A DNA stretch of 64,000 nt from Sporolactobacillus pectinivorans (GTDB taxonomy: Bacteria; Bacillota; Bacilli; Bacillales; Sporolactobacillaceae): assembly GCF_002802965.1 (NCBI RefSeq), contig NZ_NXGA01000001.1, positions 502,976 to 566,975 on the forward strand, read 5' to 3'. Both the position numbers and the translations under genes were made by a program. Position 1 is the stretch's first letter; the number at the start of each line of letters is the position of its first letter. Below the pieces are notes generated by a model. That model did not search any database. It worked only from the letters and a program-made list of their open reading frames with translations, and had not been told where the DNA came from. Shown in pieces: positions 56,171 through 64,000 of the stretch.

Positions 56171-56380
56171 GTTCAGATACTCCTCAGGAGTAAAGGACTT
56201 CCCGTCTTCTAACGGAATGGGATTAAATTTTTTAATCCATTTATAAAGGGTTGTTTCGGATAGGCCATCTTCGCTGCTGAGATTTTTGACCGGTGTGCCT
56301 GTTTGATAAAGTTCAACGATCATTTGCCGGAATTCATTGTTGAATTTGTTGCCTGTTTTTCCGCTGCCCATACGGTACAC
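56171..56380 (-). pseudogene. IS3-family OrfA, truncated
   Basis: Starts at 56380 (MGSGKTGNKFNNEFRQMIVE from the in-frame Met 3 codons in) and shows the helix-turn-helix NLSSEDGLSETTLYKWIKKF. It breaks at EEYL where the IS200-type right end begins; the leucine-zipper tail and frameshift window are lost. Confidence 0.82.
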
Positions 56381-56407
56381 ATCCTTTCGTTAATCCTTAG
56401 TTTAACT

Positions 56408-56430
56408 AAAATGTGTCCGTAAAACTATCC
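56408..56430. repeat. IS3 terminal inverted repeat
   Basis: A 23-bp sequence beginning AAAATGTGTCCGTAAAAC lies just upstream of OrfA. An exact inverted copy occurs at 62746-62768. Confidence 0.75.
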
Positions 56431-56750
56431 TAACATCAGCAACAGTAAGTGGTCAAACAGAAAACGTTAAGGTTCCTGACAATTCTCAAAAGCCAATTAA
56501 TTTAATTGATAAAGAAGACCCAAGTAACAACATGTCGATAACTCTCCCTGATCAACAAGCAACATCAAACGCAACAGAGACAAAAGATGGGGCAGTCGTA
56601 TACGACAATTCCAAAAAATGATTTTGGATTAGCTGTACAGCCAACTAATGGTAGTGTTAAGGCATTAATCACCATTAAAGATAATGAATCACCAAAAAGA
56701 TATGACTTTAAAATCGACTTACCTGAAGGAGGTAGGCTAGTGCACCGTAG
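56431..56750 (+). pseudogene. Remnant of a secreted-type protein
   Basis: Reads PDNSQKPINLIDKEDPSNNM and, after a one-base shift near 56,600, FGLAVQPTNGSVKALITIKD with YDFKIDLPEGGRLV. This looks like the propeptide or linker part of extracytoplasmic proteins seen in Bacillus. It has no start and is cut on the left by the IS3 end and on the right by the IS630 element. Confidence 0.45.
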
Positions 56751-56764
56751 CTACCGTATTTGTT

Positions 56765-57265
56765 TTAATTTTCTACCGTGAGTTTAGGGTACAGTGAGTG
56801 TAACTTGATACAAGCATTAGCTGTGGTAAATTGCCACTTGATCGTAATGGACTGACGATTACGATCGTCGCACCAAGCTTTGAACTCCTGATCCAGTTCT
56901 TCAAGGGTCAGCTCATCTACGGTCCAACTCCCACCTGATTCTCCCTCGGTTTGAGGCTGATCGCAGGCTAAAGCAATGAGTTCACAGTGCTGGCTTAGGG
57001 TAAACGTTTGCGGAGATCCTGAACGTGGGGCATCCAGCAGACCCTTCGTTCCTTTTTCCAAGAAACGGTGGCGCCATTTTCGGACGGTCTTACTTGTTGT
57101 TTCCAATTTATCGGCAACCTCGGTGACACTGAGCTGTTCCACCTGCAGTTTCCAGATGATTGAGGCGCGGAATTTGAAACGGTATTCTATTTTCAGAGAT
57201 TGAGACCAAGTTTTTAGCTTTTCTCGATCCGACGGGGTTAGAAAGTCAGTCATAATCAGGTCCAT
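56765..57265 (-). pseudogene. Internally deleted IS630-family transposase
   Basis: A 166-residue open frame. The N-terminal 100 residues are the IS630 helix-turn-helix region (VTEVADKLETTSKTVRKWRH, LLDAPRSGSPQTF, LIALACDQPQ). The last 45 are the normal IS630 C-terminus (TIKWQFTTANACIKLHSLYPKL). The whole DDE catalytic core between them is absent, yet the frame stays open. It keeps the DNA-binding half only. Confidence 0.75.
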
Positions 57266-57703
57266 TCATCAAAATTCTCGGTTGCCTTTCTTGTTAACCA
57301 TAGAATGCCAGATATTTCCGAACCCGTCTTTAGATCCCCCCCAAAAGGGGGAGAGTATTTATGAAACGTGGTACTAGTGATGTGTAACGGGAATCCAGGT
57401 AATATAACAACAGCCGGGATGGATCCCGACCACGAACTTACCCTGCAAGCGGCAGGCAGTGCGAGGAATAATTAAATTGTATCAATCTCAAATGATTGTA
57501 TCGTATAAAACTCCGCTATATGGCTCGATCAATTCGGCAATCAGGCTCTTCACTGATTCTTTGCTTGCACCCAAAATGGCAAAAAGGGTTCTGCGGTAAA
57601 ACCTCCTTCAAAGCTTTCCTCAATATCAGTCATTGCCTGGTCTAAAAGACTACGATATCATTAGTACTAGCTTTTTAACGATGTATGATCAGCGGGCGGT
57701 TTC
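57266..57703. other. Decayed stretch
   Basis: About 440 bp. A minus-strand segment near 57,540-57,640 reads like IEESFEGGFY and LFAILGASKESVKSLIAELI, perhaps a scrap of a flavodoxin/NADPH reductase-like gene, but this is not secure. No intact gene. Confidence 0.3.
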
Positions 57704-57862
57704 TTAACGTGTATTAAATTTATTACCGGCAAACTTCAAGAATACCAAACCAATAACGGCATCCCTGTTTTTTTCGGTGCCACCAATGCCACGGGGGGCA
57801 ACGCGGCAGTTCCATAATACAGTTTCGAGGCTGACCTCTTTTTCTTTAACAGTTCTTGCCAT
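57704..57862 (-). pseudogene. N-terminal fragment of type I restriction-modification methylase HsdM
   Basis: ATG 57862 with GAGGAAAG upstream begins MARTVKEKEVSLETVLWNCR and continues with GIGGTEKNRDAVIGLVFLKF, matching the HsdM N-terminal helical domain. It stops after 52 residues at TAA 57704. The methyltransferase domain, hsdS and hsdR are absent. Confidence 0.7.
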
Positions 57863-58312
57863 TATCTTTCCTCATTTCCGGGTCGAAAAATGCAACTATC
57901 ACCCTACTGTCCAAATATAATTCTAATCTATCGTTTATACCATAAGCGTACTTACTCTGCAGTACTGTCTCCTTTTCGGTATTTCTATCATCGCATTTGC
58001 CGGAACGAATCCAATTGTTCACCTCTGTTTGAACAACCTCGTTTCCCGAATGCTTTCACAACAAGGTTCATGATAGCCTTCGTTGCATCGTAGGGTAACA
58101 GAATCATCATATACGGAGGAAACATGAACTAATTATATTTTACTGCTATGAAGTGCGAAAAACTAGACAGTGTACATGATTGGGGGATTCGTGCATACTC
58201 TTTGAAAGAAAGCCTCATATTAAAACGCCTTATTAAATTTATATTAGTGATTTGAAAAAGATAATGGGAATTCGTTCAATCATCCGGTAATAAAGAGTCA
58301 GAACATAAAAAG
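57863..58312. other. Gene-free stretch
   Basis: About 450 bp between the hsdM scrap and the catalase terminator. No gene or repeat I can support. Confidence 0.4.
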
Positions 58313-58368
58313 AAAAGTGTACCCCATAGCGCGGCTAGCTAAAAGGCTTGCGCTATGGGGTACTTTTT
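58313..58368. terminator. Strong terminator-like hairpin downstream of katA
   Basis: GTACCCCATAGCGC pairs with GCGCTATGGGGTAC around a 17-nt loop, flanked by AAAA and TTTTT, so it can act on both strands. It lies about 100 bp after the katA stop. Confidence 0.85.
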
Positions 58369-58468
58369 AATCAGTAAATAATGGTTTTAACGGGTTCGGA
58401 TCCTGACTATGGAAAAAATCAATATGAAACAGAACTGTATGCCGATCTTCTAAACTCTTAAATTTTGA

Positions 58469-59929
58469 TCACAAAATATTTTCCGGAACAGGGAGGCCGA
58501 GACCTTCTGCCACACGTTTTCCATATTCCGGATCCGCTCTGTAAAAGTGGCGGATTTGGCGCTCTTTGATTTCTTCTTTTTCAACCGGTTTTAGCCAGTT
58601 GACGAGATTTCGCACCAGTCGTGTCCGTTCGTCCTCACTCATTAGGCGGTACAGGTCGCCCGCCTGTGTATAAAAATCATCGTCATCGTGAGGGCGATTC
58701 GCCGCCATACCACTGACTTCGAATTCGGCTTGTTTGTCTTTGGGGGATTCGTGCGGTCCGCCAAAGCTGTTCGGTTCATAGTAAACGGAACGGCCGCCGT
58801 TCCCATCAAAGCGCATGTTGCCGTCGCGATAGTTGTTGTTGGTACCATTTAGCGGACGATTGATCGGTAAACTCTGATAATTGGCTCCAATGCGGTGCCG
58901 CTGTGTGTCCGCATAGGAGAAGAGACGTCCCTGGAGCATTTTATCCGGAGACACATCAATACCGGGTACAAGCGTAGCCGGGGAGAAAGCCGCTTGTTCC
59001 ACTTCCGCAAAATAATTTTCAGGATTTTTATTTAGGACCATACGTCCAACTTCAATCAGCGGATAGTCTTTCTGAGAGATGACTTTGGTGACGTCAAAGG
59101 GATTGAAACGATAGGTTTTCGCGTCTTCCAGCGGCATGATCTGGACATATAACGTCCATGATGGGTAGTCGCCTTTTTCAATGGCGTTAAATAAATCTTC
59201 AATATGGTAATCTGGATTTTCTCCGGCTAGTTTTTCGGCAAGGCTGACGTCGAGATTTTTAATTCCCTGATCTGTCCTCCAGTGATATTTGATCCAAACG
59301 CTCTTGCCTTCCGCATTCGTCCATTTAAATGTGTGGCTGCCGTACCCGTGCATATGACGGAGGGTCGCAGGGATGCCGCGATCGGATGCCAGGATGGTCA
59401 CCTGGTGAAGCGATTCAGGAGACAATGACCAGAAATCCCAGACGGCGGTTGGATTCTTCAGGTGAGTTCTCGGATCCCTTTTTTGCGTATGGATAAAATC
59501 CGGGAACTTAATCGCGTCACGGATGAAGAACACCGGTGTATTGTTGCCGACTAAATCATAATTCCCATCATTCGTATAAAACTTAACGGCAAATCCTCTT
59601 GGATCGCGAACAGTGTCGGCAGATCCGAGTTCACCGGCAACGGTTGAAAAACGGACAAACACAGGAGTGCGCTTCCCGACTTCAGATAGAAAATCGGCTT
59701 TTGTATAATTGGAGAGATTGTTTGTGACTTCAAAATAACCATGTGCTCCAGCACCCTTCGCATGCACCACGCGCTCCGGAACACGCTCGCGGTCGAAATG
59801 CGCCAGTTTATCAAGAAGCGCTACATCTTGAATAAGTGTAGGTCCTGAAGAACCTGCAGTCATCGAATTCTGATTATCACCGACAGGTGCACCCCAGCTG
59901 GTTGTCAGTTTGTTTTTATTTTCGCCCAT
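58469..59929 (-). CDS. katA: Vegetative haem catalase
   Basis: A 486-residue clade-3-like monofunctional catalase that dismutates hydrogen peroxide. The catalytic His is in [16 protein letters not shown], Asn in [19 protein letters not shown] and the proximal haem Tyr in [14 protein letters not shown]. Length is typical. Upstream DNA is very AT-rich with an ATTTTAATTAAAAT palindrome (60003-60016) that could be a Fur/PerR-type site, though base composition makes this weak. Confidence 0.95.
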   Translation of the reverse strand: MGENKNKLTTSWGAPVGDNQNSMTAGSSGPTLIQDVALLDKLAHFDRERVPERVVHAKGAGAHGYFEVTNNLSNYTKADFLSEVGKRTPVFVRFSTVAGELGSADTVRDPRGFAVKFYTNDGNYDLVGNNTPVFFIRDAIKFPDFIHTQKRDPRTHLKNPTAVWDFWSLSPESLHQVTILASDRGIPATLRHMHGYGSHTFKWTNAEGKSVWIKYHWRTDQGIKNLDVSLAEKLAGENPDYHIEDLFNAIEKGDYPSWTLYVQIMPLEDAKTYRFNPFDVTKVISQKDYPLIEVGRMVLNKNPENYFAEVEQAAFSPATLVPGIDVSPDKMLQGRLFSYADTQRHRIGANYQSLPINRPLNGTNNNYRDGNMRFDGNGGRSVYYEPNSFGGPHESPKDKQAEFEVSGMAANRPHDDDDFYTQAGDLYRLMSEDERTRLVRNLVNWLKPVEKEEIKERQIRHFYRADPEYGKRVAEGLGLPVPENIL

Positions 59930-60295
59930 GTTGTCACCTCTTCCTATTGAGTATGGTTAGAGGATAACATATACTGTTTAAAATTAAAACTAATTAATAC
60001 TTATTTTAATTAAAATTATGTTTAACTTTAAAGTAAAATATCATATAATTCCTTTATTTAAAAGGAAAATAGAACGATTAATCCTCCTGAAAGACAAATC
60101 CTAGAAATGCGAAAATTTTTATTTGTTGAGATTTCAAAGATTGATTTATTTGAACGCATTGATCTATCTGAGCGCAGCAATGAATTCACCAAGCGTCTCC
60201 TTACCCCAAAGTAATGCAAAGGAACGTCATCCGAAACTTTACCATTGCTACCGTCAGGGTTCCTTTCCTTGTACCCTGGCAACTGAAAACGCATA
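59930..60295. other. Upstream region of katA
   Basis: About 365 bp. The half nearest katA is extremely AT-rich promoter DNA; the other half holds no supportable gene and separates the tandem minus-strand MFS gene. Confidence 0.4.
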
Positions 60296-61723
60296 TTACT
60301 GTTTGCCTACTATGCCGCGCGCTTTCGCCGGAATGCAGGCAACCATCGCCAATAGGGCAATGACCATCGCAATAAGAAATGTAATATGCAGAGCAAAAGT
60401 GAACGATTGATTTTGGATAGCTTGAACACTAAGCTTTTGCGCCGTTGCATTTTGTTTGCCCAAGGTTTGCAACACGGTAAACAGGGATCCCGACGCGGTT
60501 ATGCCCAGAATCATGCCAATGTTTTTCATGGTGGAAAGTGTGCCTGATGTTACGCCTCTGTCCGCATCGGGAACGCTTCCTAGAACGGCGCTATTGTTTG
60601 GCGTCTGGAACATACCATATCCAATTCCAATCAGAGCTACCACCAAGATCAGATAAGGTAGTCCAGTATTTTGTCCAAGAAAACTCATCAGCAATAAAGC
60701 AACACCCATAACTCCCATGCCCGTGATACATAGGCCACGGCTGCCAATTCGGTCGGATAAAGAACCGCTGGCCGGAGCCGCCAACAAAAAGGCGAGAGGC
60801 ATGGGCAAATACAAAAGGCCTGCCTGAACCGTGGAAAAGTGCCGAAAGGTTTCAAGATAGAACGGGAGAAGAAAGATAAAAATATACATAGCTGTAAAGT
60901 TAAGCATCGCTGCGATTCCGTTGTAAACAAATATTCGGCTGCGGAACAAAGAGAAACGCAAAAGTGGGTTCGGCTGTTTGCGTTCATAAAGCGCAAATAA
61001 AAACCAGAGGAGGACACCAGCAAACAGCAATCCGACAAACAATCCAGCAGGCATATATGATTCTCCGATAGTATCCAGTGGGAATAAAATCAGCCACAGG
61101 GACAAAATGAACAAAACTCCGCCTTTCCAGTCAAACAGTGTATTTGTGTGTGGTTCGTCTTTTTCAATATTCCGAACAGCTAAAAAGATTGCAATCACGC
61201 CTACTGGAACATTGACAAAGAAGATGCTGTGCCAGCCCAATGTGGCAGTCAGTATGCCACCAAGAAGCGGACCGAGGCACAGGGCGAGGGAGATGGAGAC
61301 AGCCGTCACGCTAAGTGCTTTGCCTCGGTCTTTCTCATCGGCAGCATGAGTGGAAATTGCTGGTCCGGATGAAATGATCATGGCTCCGCCTACCGCCTGA
61401 ACGGACACCCCAAATAGCAATATAGCAATGTTAACAGATAGACCGCAGATCAGCGAACCTACCGTAAATATCGACAGCCCTGTTACAAAAATACGTTTCC
61501 ACCCGAAGGCGTCCGCCAATTTTCCGCAGAGCAATAGCGTGCTGCTGATGGTAATGAGGTATGCGGTGACCACCCATTCAGTCAACGCAAGCGAAATGTT
61601 AAAATCTTTTTGAATGACCGGTAGTGACACGTTTACGATGCTGTTGTCAATTTGGCCCATAAAGCTGCCCAATGCAACTGTAATCAAAATGTTTCGTAGC
61701 TTTGCGCGTGGAGTACGGCTCAA
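60296..61723 (-). CDS. MFS multidrug efflux transporter, DHA2 (14-helix) family
   Basis: A 475-residue EmrB/QacA-type antiporter: MGQIDNSIVNVSLPVIQKDF (motif D1), GKLADAFGWKRIFVTGLSIF (motif A), GPAISTHAADEKDRGKAL and GPLLGGILTATLGWHSIFFV (motif C). TTG 61723 (MSRTPRAKLRN) is chosen because AGGAAAGG lies ten bases upstream and the next 40 in-frame upstream codons span the promoter and operators. Divergent from a TetR gene that probably represses it. Confidence 0.88.
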   Translation of the reverse strand: MSRTPRAKLRNILITVALGSFMGQIDNSIVNVSLPVIQKDFNISLALTEWVVTAYLITISSTLLLCGKLADAFGWKRIFVTGLSIFTVGSLICGLSVNIAILLFGVSVQAVGGAMIISSGPAISTHAADEKDRGKALSVTAVSISLALCLGPLLGGILTATLGWHSIFFVNVPVGVIAIFLAVRNIEKDEPHTNTLFDWKGGVLFILSLWLILFPLDTIGESYMPAGLFVGLLFAGVLLWFLFALYERKQPNPLLRFSLFRSRIFVYNGIAAMLNFTAMYIFIFLLPFYLETFRHFSTVQAGLLYLPMPLAFLLAAPASGSLSDRIGSRGLCITGMGVMGVALLLMSFLGQNTGLPYLILVVALIGIGYGMFQTPNNSAVLGSVPDADRGVTSGTLSTMKNIGMILGITASGSLFTVLQTLGKQNATAQKLSVQAIQNQSFTFALHITFLIAMVIALLAMVACIPAKARGIVGKQ

Positions 61724-61758
61724 GGTATCATTTCCTTTCCTAGATGCGGTTGTAAAAG

Positions 61759-61864
61759 TTGAGGAATTCCTCGCATTTACAATAAGCTGTGAACTCGTCA
61801 TTGTCAATAGTATGTGAGGGATTCCTCGCATAATATTGACAGGCACTCTGCCGGCGGATACAAT
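61759..61864. promoter_or_regulatory. Divergent promoters with paired TetR operators
   Basis: Two similar palindromes, GAGGAATTCCTC (61761-61772, extended TTGAGGAATTCCTCGC) and GTGAGGGATTCCTCGCA (61814-61830). Efflux promoter on the minus strand: TTGACA (61807-61802) and TATTGT (61784-61779), 17-bp spacer. TetR promoter on the plus strand: TTGACA (61836-61841) and TACAAT (61859-61864), 17-bp spacer. One operator lies just downstream of the efflux -10, the other between the two -35 boxes. Confidence 0.82.
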
Positions 61865-61885
61865 GACGGTAAAGGAAGTGACCGC

Positions 61886-62497
61886 ATGAGTGAAGCAAGA
61901 CCCATCCGCAGACCCAGGCAGTCCAGAGGAATTGCGTCCCGGTCCAAAATCGTTGATGCCGCCCTTGAATTGTTTAAGGAAAAGGGATATTATGGCACCA
62001 ACACCGAGGACATTGCAAAAGCCGCTGATGTTTCCATTGGATGCCTGTATTCATACTTCAAGGATCGAGACGACCTGTTCCATGAGGTACTTAACCAGAG
62101 GCAACAGATTTTCCTTCAACTGCTTCCTTCCGAACCGGTCACAATAAAATCAGAAGAGGATATCCGCGAGTGGTTGAAAAAGCAGATTATCCGAGTGGCC
62201 GAATTTCAAAGGAGTTCTCGACGCATCTATACGGACATTCGTTCCCTTTCTTATTCTTCTCCGGCGATTTCACATATTCTGACGGAACAGCGAAACCGCC
62301 GTCTCCATACGGCAATGGAGTTTTTCAATACGCACAAACAGATCCTCAAAGTGGAGGATATAGAAGCGGCTGCAATTCTGTTTTGTAATCTTATTTCTGT
62401 AACCACAGAGCAGATTGCATTTCGGGAAAATGATATCTCGGAAGATCGCATTTTGCAGGCCGGAGTTGATGCTCTGATGGCGTACCTGTTTATCTAA
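61886..62497 (+). CDS. TetR-family regulator of the divergent efflux pump
   Basis: A 203-residue regulator: helix-turn-helix SKIVDAALELFKEKGYYGTN and TEDIAKAADVSIGCLYSYFK (residues about 20-65), C-terminal ligand domain with RRIYTDIRSLSYSSPAIS. ATG 61886 with AAAGGAAG is chosen over an upstream GTG at 61814 that lies inside the operator. Confidence 0.9.
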   Translation: MSEARPIRRPRQSRGIASRSKIVDAALELFKEKGYYGTNTEDIAKAADVSIGCLYSYFKDRDDLFHEVLNQRQQIFLQLLPSEPVTIKSEEDIREWLKKQIIRVAEFQRSSRRIYTDIRSLSYSSPAISHILTEQRNRRLHTAMEFFNTHKQILKVEDIEAAAILFCNLISVTTEQIAFRENDISEDRILQAGVDALMAYLFI

Positions 62498-62575
62498 TGG
62501 GCAGCAGATTTGTTATGTATATAACTGAAAAATTGTGCTTATTATAAAAATCAGACATAATTTCCAAAAGCGGGA

Positions 62576-62672
62576 TCTAAACCCGTCGGCTTTTAGCCAA
62601 TAAATCCTTTCGGGACTCGGTGGTATTTCAGCGGCTTCTGAAGCGCGTTCTGCACTCAAGTACAGAGTATGG
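62576..62672. mobile_element. Solo IS200/IS605-type end (PATE-like relic)
   Basis: Reads CTAAACCCGTCGGCTTTTAG and GACTCGGTGGTATTTCAGCG, closely matching the left end of the element at 55,569, followed immediately by hairpin CTGCACTCAAGTACAG (62650-62665), an inverted version of that element's right-end hairpin. No transposase lies between. It is a deletion derivative or non-autonomous copy. Confidence 0.65.
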
Positions 62673-62745
62673 CTTAGGAGTCCAATTTTTAAACACAGAC
62701 TGTTTTCAGAGAATTGTGCTTATTTCATCAAACCGATTGATGCTT

Positions 62746-62768
62746 GGATAGTTTTACGGACACATTTT
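62746..62768. repeat. Solo IS3 terminal inverted repeat
   Basis: A 23-bp exact inverted copy of the IS3 end at 56408-56430 (GGATAGTTTTACGGACAC...). No IS3 genes are next to it. Confidence 0.7.
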
Positions 62769-62854
62769 TCAAAAGCATGACCACGGAGTTAGCCCAACCG
62801 GGTGAAAAAACAGATCGTGACATTCGGTGACACGTTCTGTGGCAGTCAGTTAAT

Positions 62855-62898
62855 AAAAAAGCCTGAAATCCTTGATATACCAAAAATTTCGGGCTTTT
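62855..62898. terminator. Terminator-like hairpin
   Basis: AAAAAAGCCTGAAAT pairs with ATTTCGGGCTTTT (one wobble) around a 16-nt loop. The 62,498-63,115 interval otherwise holds only IS relics and no gene. Confidence 0.6.
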
Positions 62899-63115
62899 AT
62901 GTGATGATTACCCTATCTGTCTTCTGATCAACGGGCTTAGCGGGTAGTATGCTGAGTTATCGAGACTTGGATGAGTTAAAGACGCTCAAGCCGGGTTAAA
63001 AAAGGTTTGGATGGTGACATCCGCAAAATATAGATATAAATATAACCCAATCTATAACACCATTCATAAAAACACCTTTTTTTATATTCTGAAATTACGG
63101 TATAGTAAATATGTT

Positions 63116-63736
63116 TTACTTTATTGGTGGTTTCCAAAGCGGTATATCCATAAAAGTGGTTTCCTTCACATTAGGTAAAACATCATAAATGGAACATTTC
63201 ATCTGTTTTGCAAAATACTCTTTTATTCCAAAAGTAGCATTCCATCGTGAAACGGATGTAGACGATACACCGTATCTTCTTGATACATCAATAAATCTTT
63301 TTTCTAACATACAGAAACCGTTGGCTAGCGCTAAACTATCGCACAACTGTAAGAGTCTATCATAATCATCATAAGCACAACTTACAATATAGTCTTTGAT
63401 AAAAATCTCTTCATCCTGAACTTCTTCAGCAAAATCTTTTCCCTTTATTGGATAAGAATGAGTCATACAAATCTTTGCAACTTCGTCCCATCCTTTTTCC
63501 ATAGAATAAACATAACCTTCATATACATGTTTAGGGACACTAACAATGCCGACCCTGCGACCTATATCATGTAAAATCCCTAAAATATAAGCCTTATCAG
63601 CATCCATATTTGTACATTTTTCTGCAATATATTTTGCCGCCAGGCCTGCATTCAGTGAATGATTTGTCCATGGACCTGGATTTAAATGTCCTGCTATTTC
63701 TAATTCCCTTTCTGCTGTTTTTTTATCTGGTAACAT
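63116..63736 (-). CDS. HD-domain phosphohydrolase-like protein
   Basis: A 206-residue protein with His in WTNHSLNAGLAAKYIAE, the HD pair in ILGILHDIGRR and further ligands near CMTHSYPIKGKDF and CDSLALANG. It resembles stand-alone HD-superfamily hydrolases acting on nucleotides or phosphoesters; substrate unknown. GGGGGAAAATCT precedes ATG 63736. Its own upstream DNA to the window end has no partner gene. Confidence 0.75.
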   Translation of the reverse strand: MLPDKKTAERELEIAGHLNPGPWTNHSLNAGLAAKYIAEKCTNMDADKAYILGILHDIGRRVGIVSVPKHVYEGYVYSMEKGWDEVAKICMTHSYPIKGKDFAEEVQDEEIFIKDYIVSCAYDDYDRLLQLCDSLALANGFCMLEKRFIDVSRRYGVSSTSVSRWNATFGIKEYFAKQMKCSIYDVLPNVKETTFMDIPLWKPPIK

Positions 63737-64000
63737 AGATTTTCCCCCAGTTAATTGTGATAATTACAACATACTACTATCTTCGAAAAAGAGGGGATTT
63801 TATGTTAAAAAAATCTATCTATAAAGTGGGACCCATTGTCAAGACACAAATTTTAAAATATTAAGGTGGGGGTTGGAGGGGGAATTCCCCCTTCTGATCT
63901 GATTTCTTAATGTTCTTATAAAACCAGAAAAATGAAAATTCATTGACAAAAGATAATTAATGGTAGACGCTTATCTTAACATAGTTTACTTAGTTACTAA
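63737..64000. other. End of window without a gene
   Basis: About 260 bp of AT-rich DNA with one G-rich/C-rich patch (63,866-63,893). It should contain the promoter of the HD gene. Nothing else supportable. Confidence 0.4.

Noticed and set aside
60003..60016. PerR/Fur box upstream of katA
   Set aside because: The palindrome is made only of A and T in very AT-rich DNA, so it is not distinctive; mentioned only under katA.
24895..64000. Calling the island a true SCCmec or naming ccr genes
   Set aside because: No mec genes and no intact cassette recombinase are in the window; only att-like sites and a recombinase tail are visible, so SCC-like is the limit.

Overview
The window looks like chromosomal DNA of a low-GC Gram-positive endospore-former-type bacterium (Bacillota, order Bacillales). 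Core genes read like Bacillus orthologues, many starts have strong GGAGG-type ribosome binding sites, and gene order matches the neighbourhood of oriC in Bacillus subtilis. A Sporolactobacillaceae-like host is a guess from memory of sequence flavour and is not proven here.

Region 1 (1-24,890) is conserved core: the 3' part of glyQS, a DUF951 gene, ychF, the rpsF-ssb-rpsR operon, then a small local block (YkoS-like membrane protein, ctaM-like DUF420, HD hydrolase, CheW-like, cation efflux). The conserved yybS-gdpP-rplI-dnaC-purA run follows, then a three-tRNA cluster (initiator Met, Asp, Phe), the complete walR-walK-walH-walI-walJ-htrC operon, a cluster of DnaA-box-like 9-mers, and rlmH.

Region 2 (24,890 to the end) is accessory DNA inserted downstream of rlmH. 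The 3' end of rlmH is the classical target of staphylococcal cassette chromosome (SCC) elements. Two 55-bp direct repeats, at 42,742 and 53,025, each re-encode the RlmH C-terminus (EPYHK-stop) and carry the following GAGGTTTTT. They look like attachment sites left by two successive insertions. The first segment (24.9-42.8 kb) holds a phage-type lysis cassette, gene remnants (Y-family polymerase, flagellar rod/hook protein, TatD-like nuclease possibly QatD), an AraC-MFS-HAD-acetyltransferase group, and a complete MalR-controlled maltose phosphorylase operon with three matching operators. It ends with the C-terminal scrap of a large serine recombinase just before the repeat. The second segment (42.8-53.1 kb) holds redox and stress genes: a nonsense-mutated SDR and its intact paralogue, a duplicated SDR pair around a tautomerase, TetR, an AlkC-like DNA glycosylase, and an Rrf2-regulated ene-reductase/efflux/SDR cluster.

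Beyond 53.1 kb lies a decayed zone: IS66, IS3, IS200/IS605 and IS630 remnants, an hsdM fragment and an alpha/beta hydrolase. Intact genes there are a catalase, a TetR-controlled drug efflux pump and an HD-domain protein. No second boundary to core genes is visible, so the island probably continues past the window.
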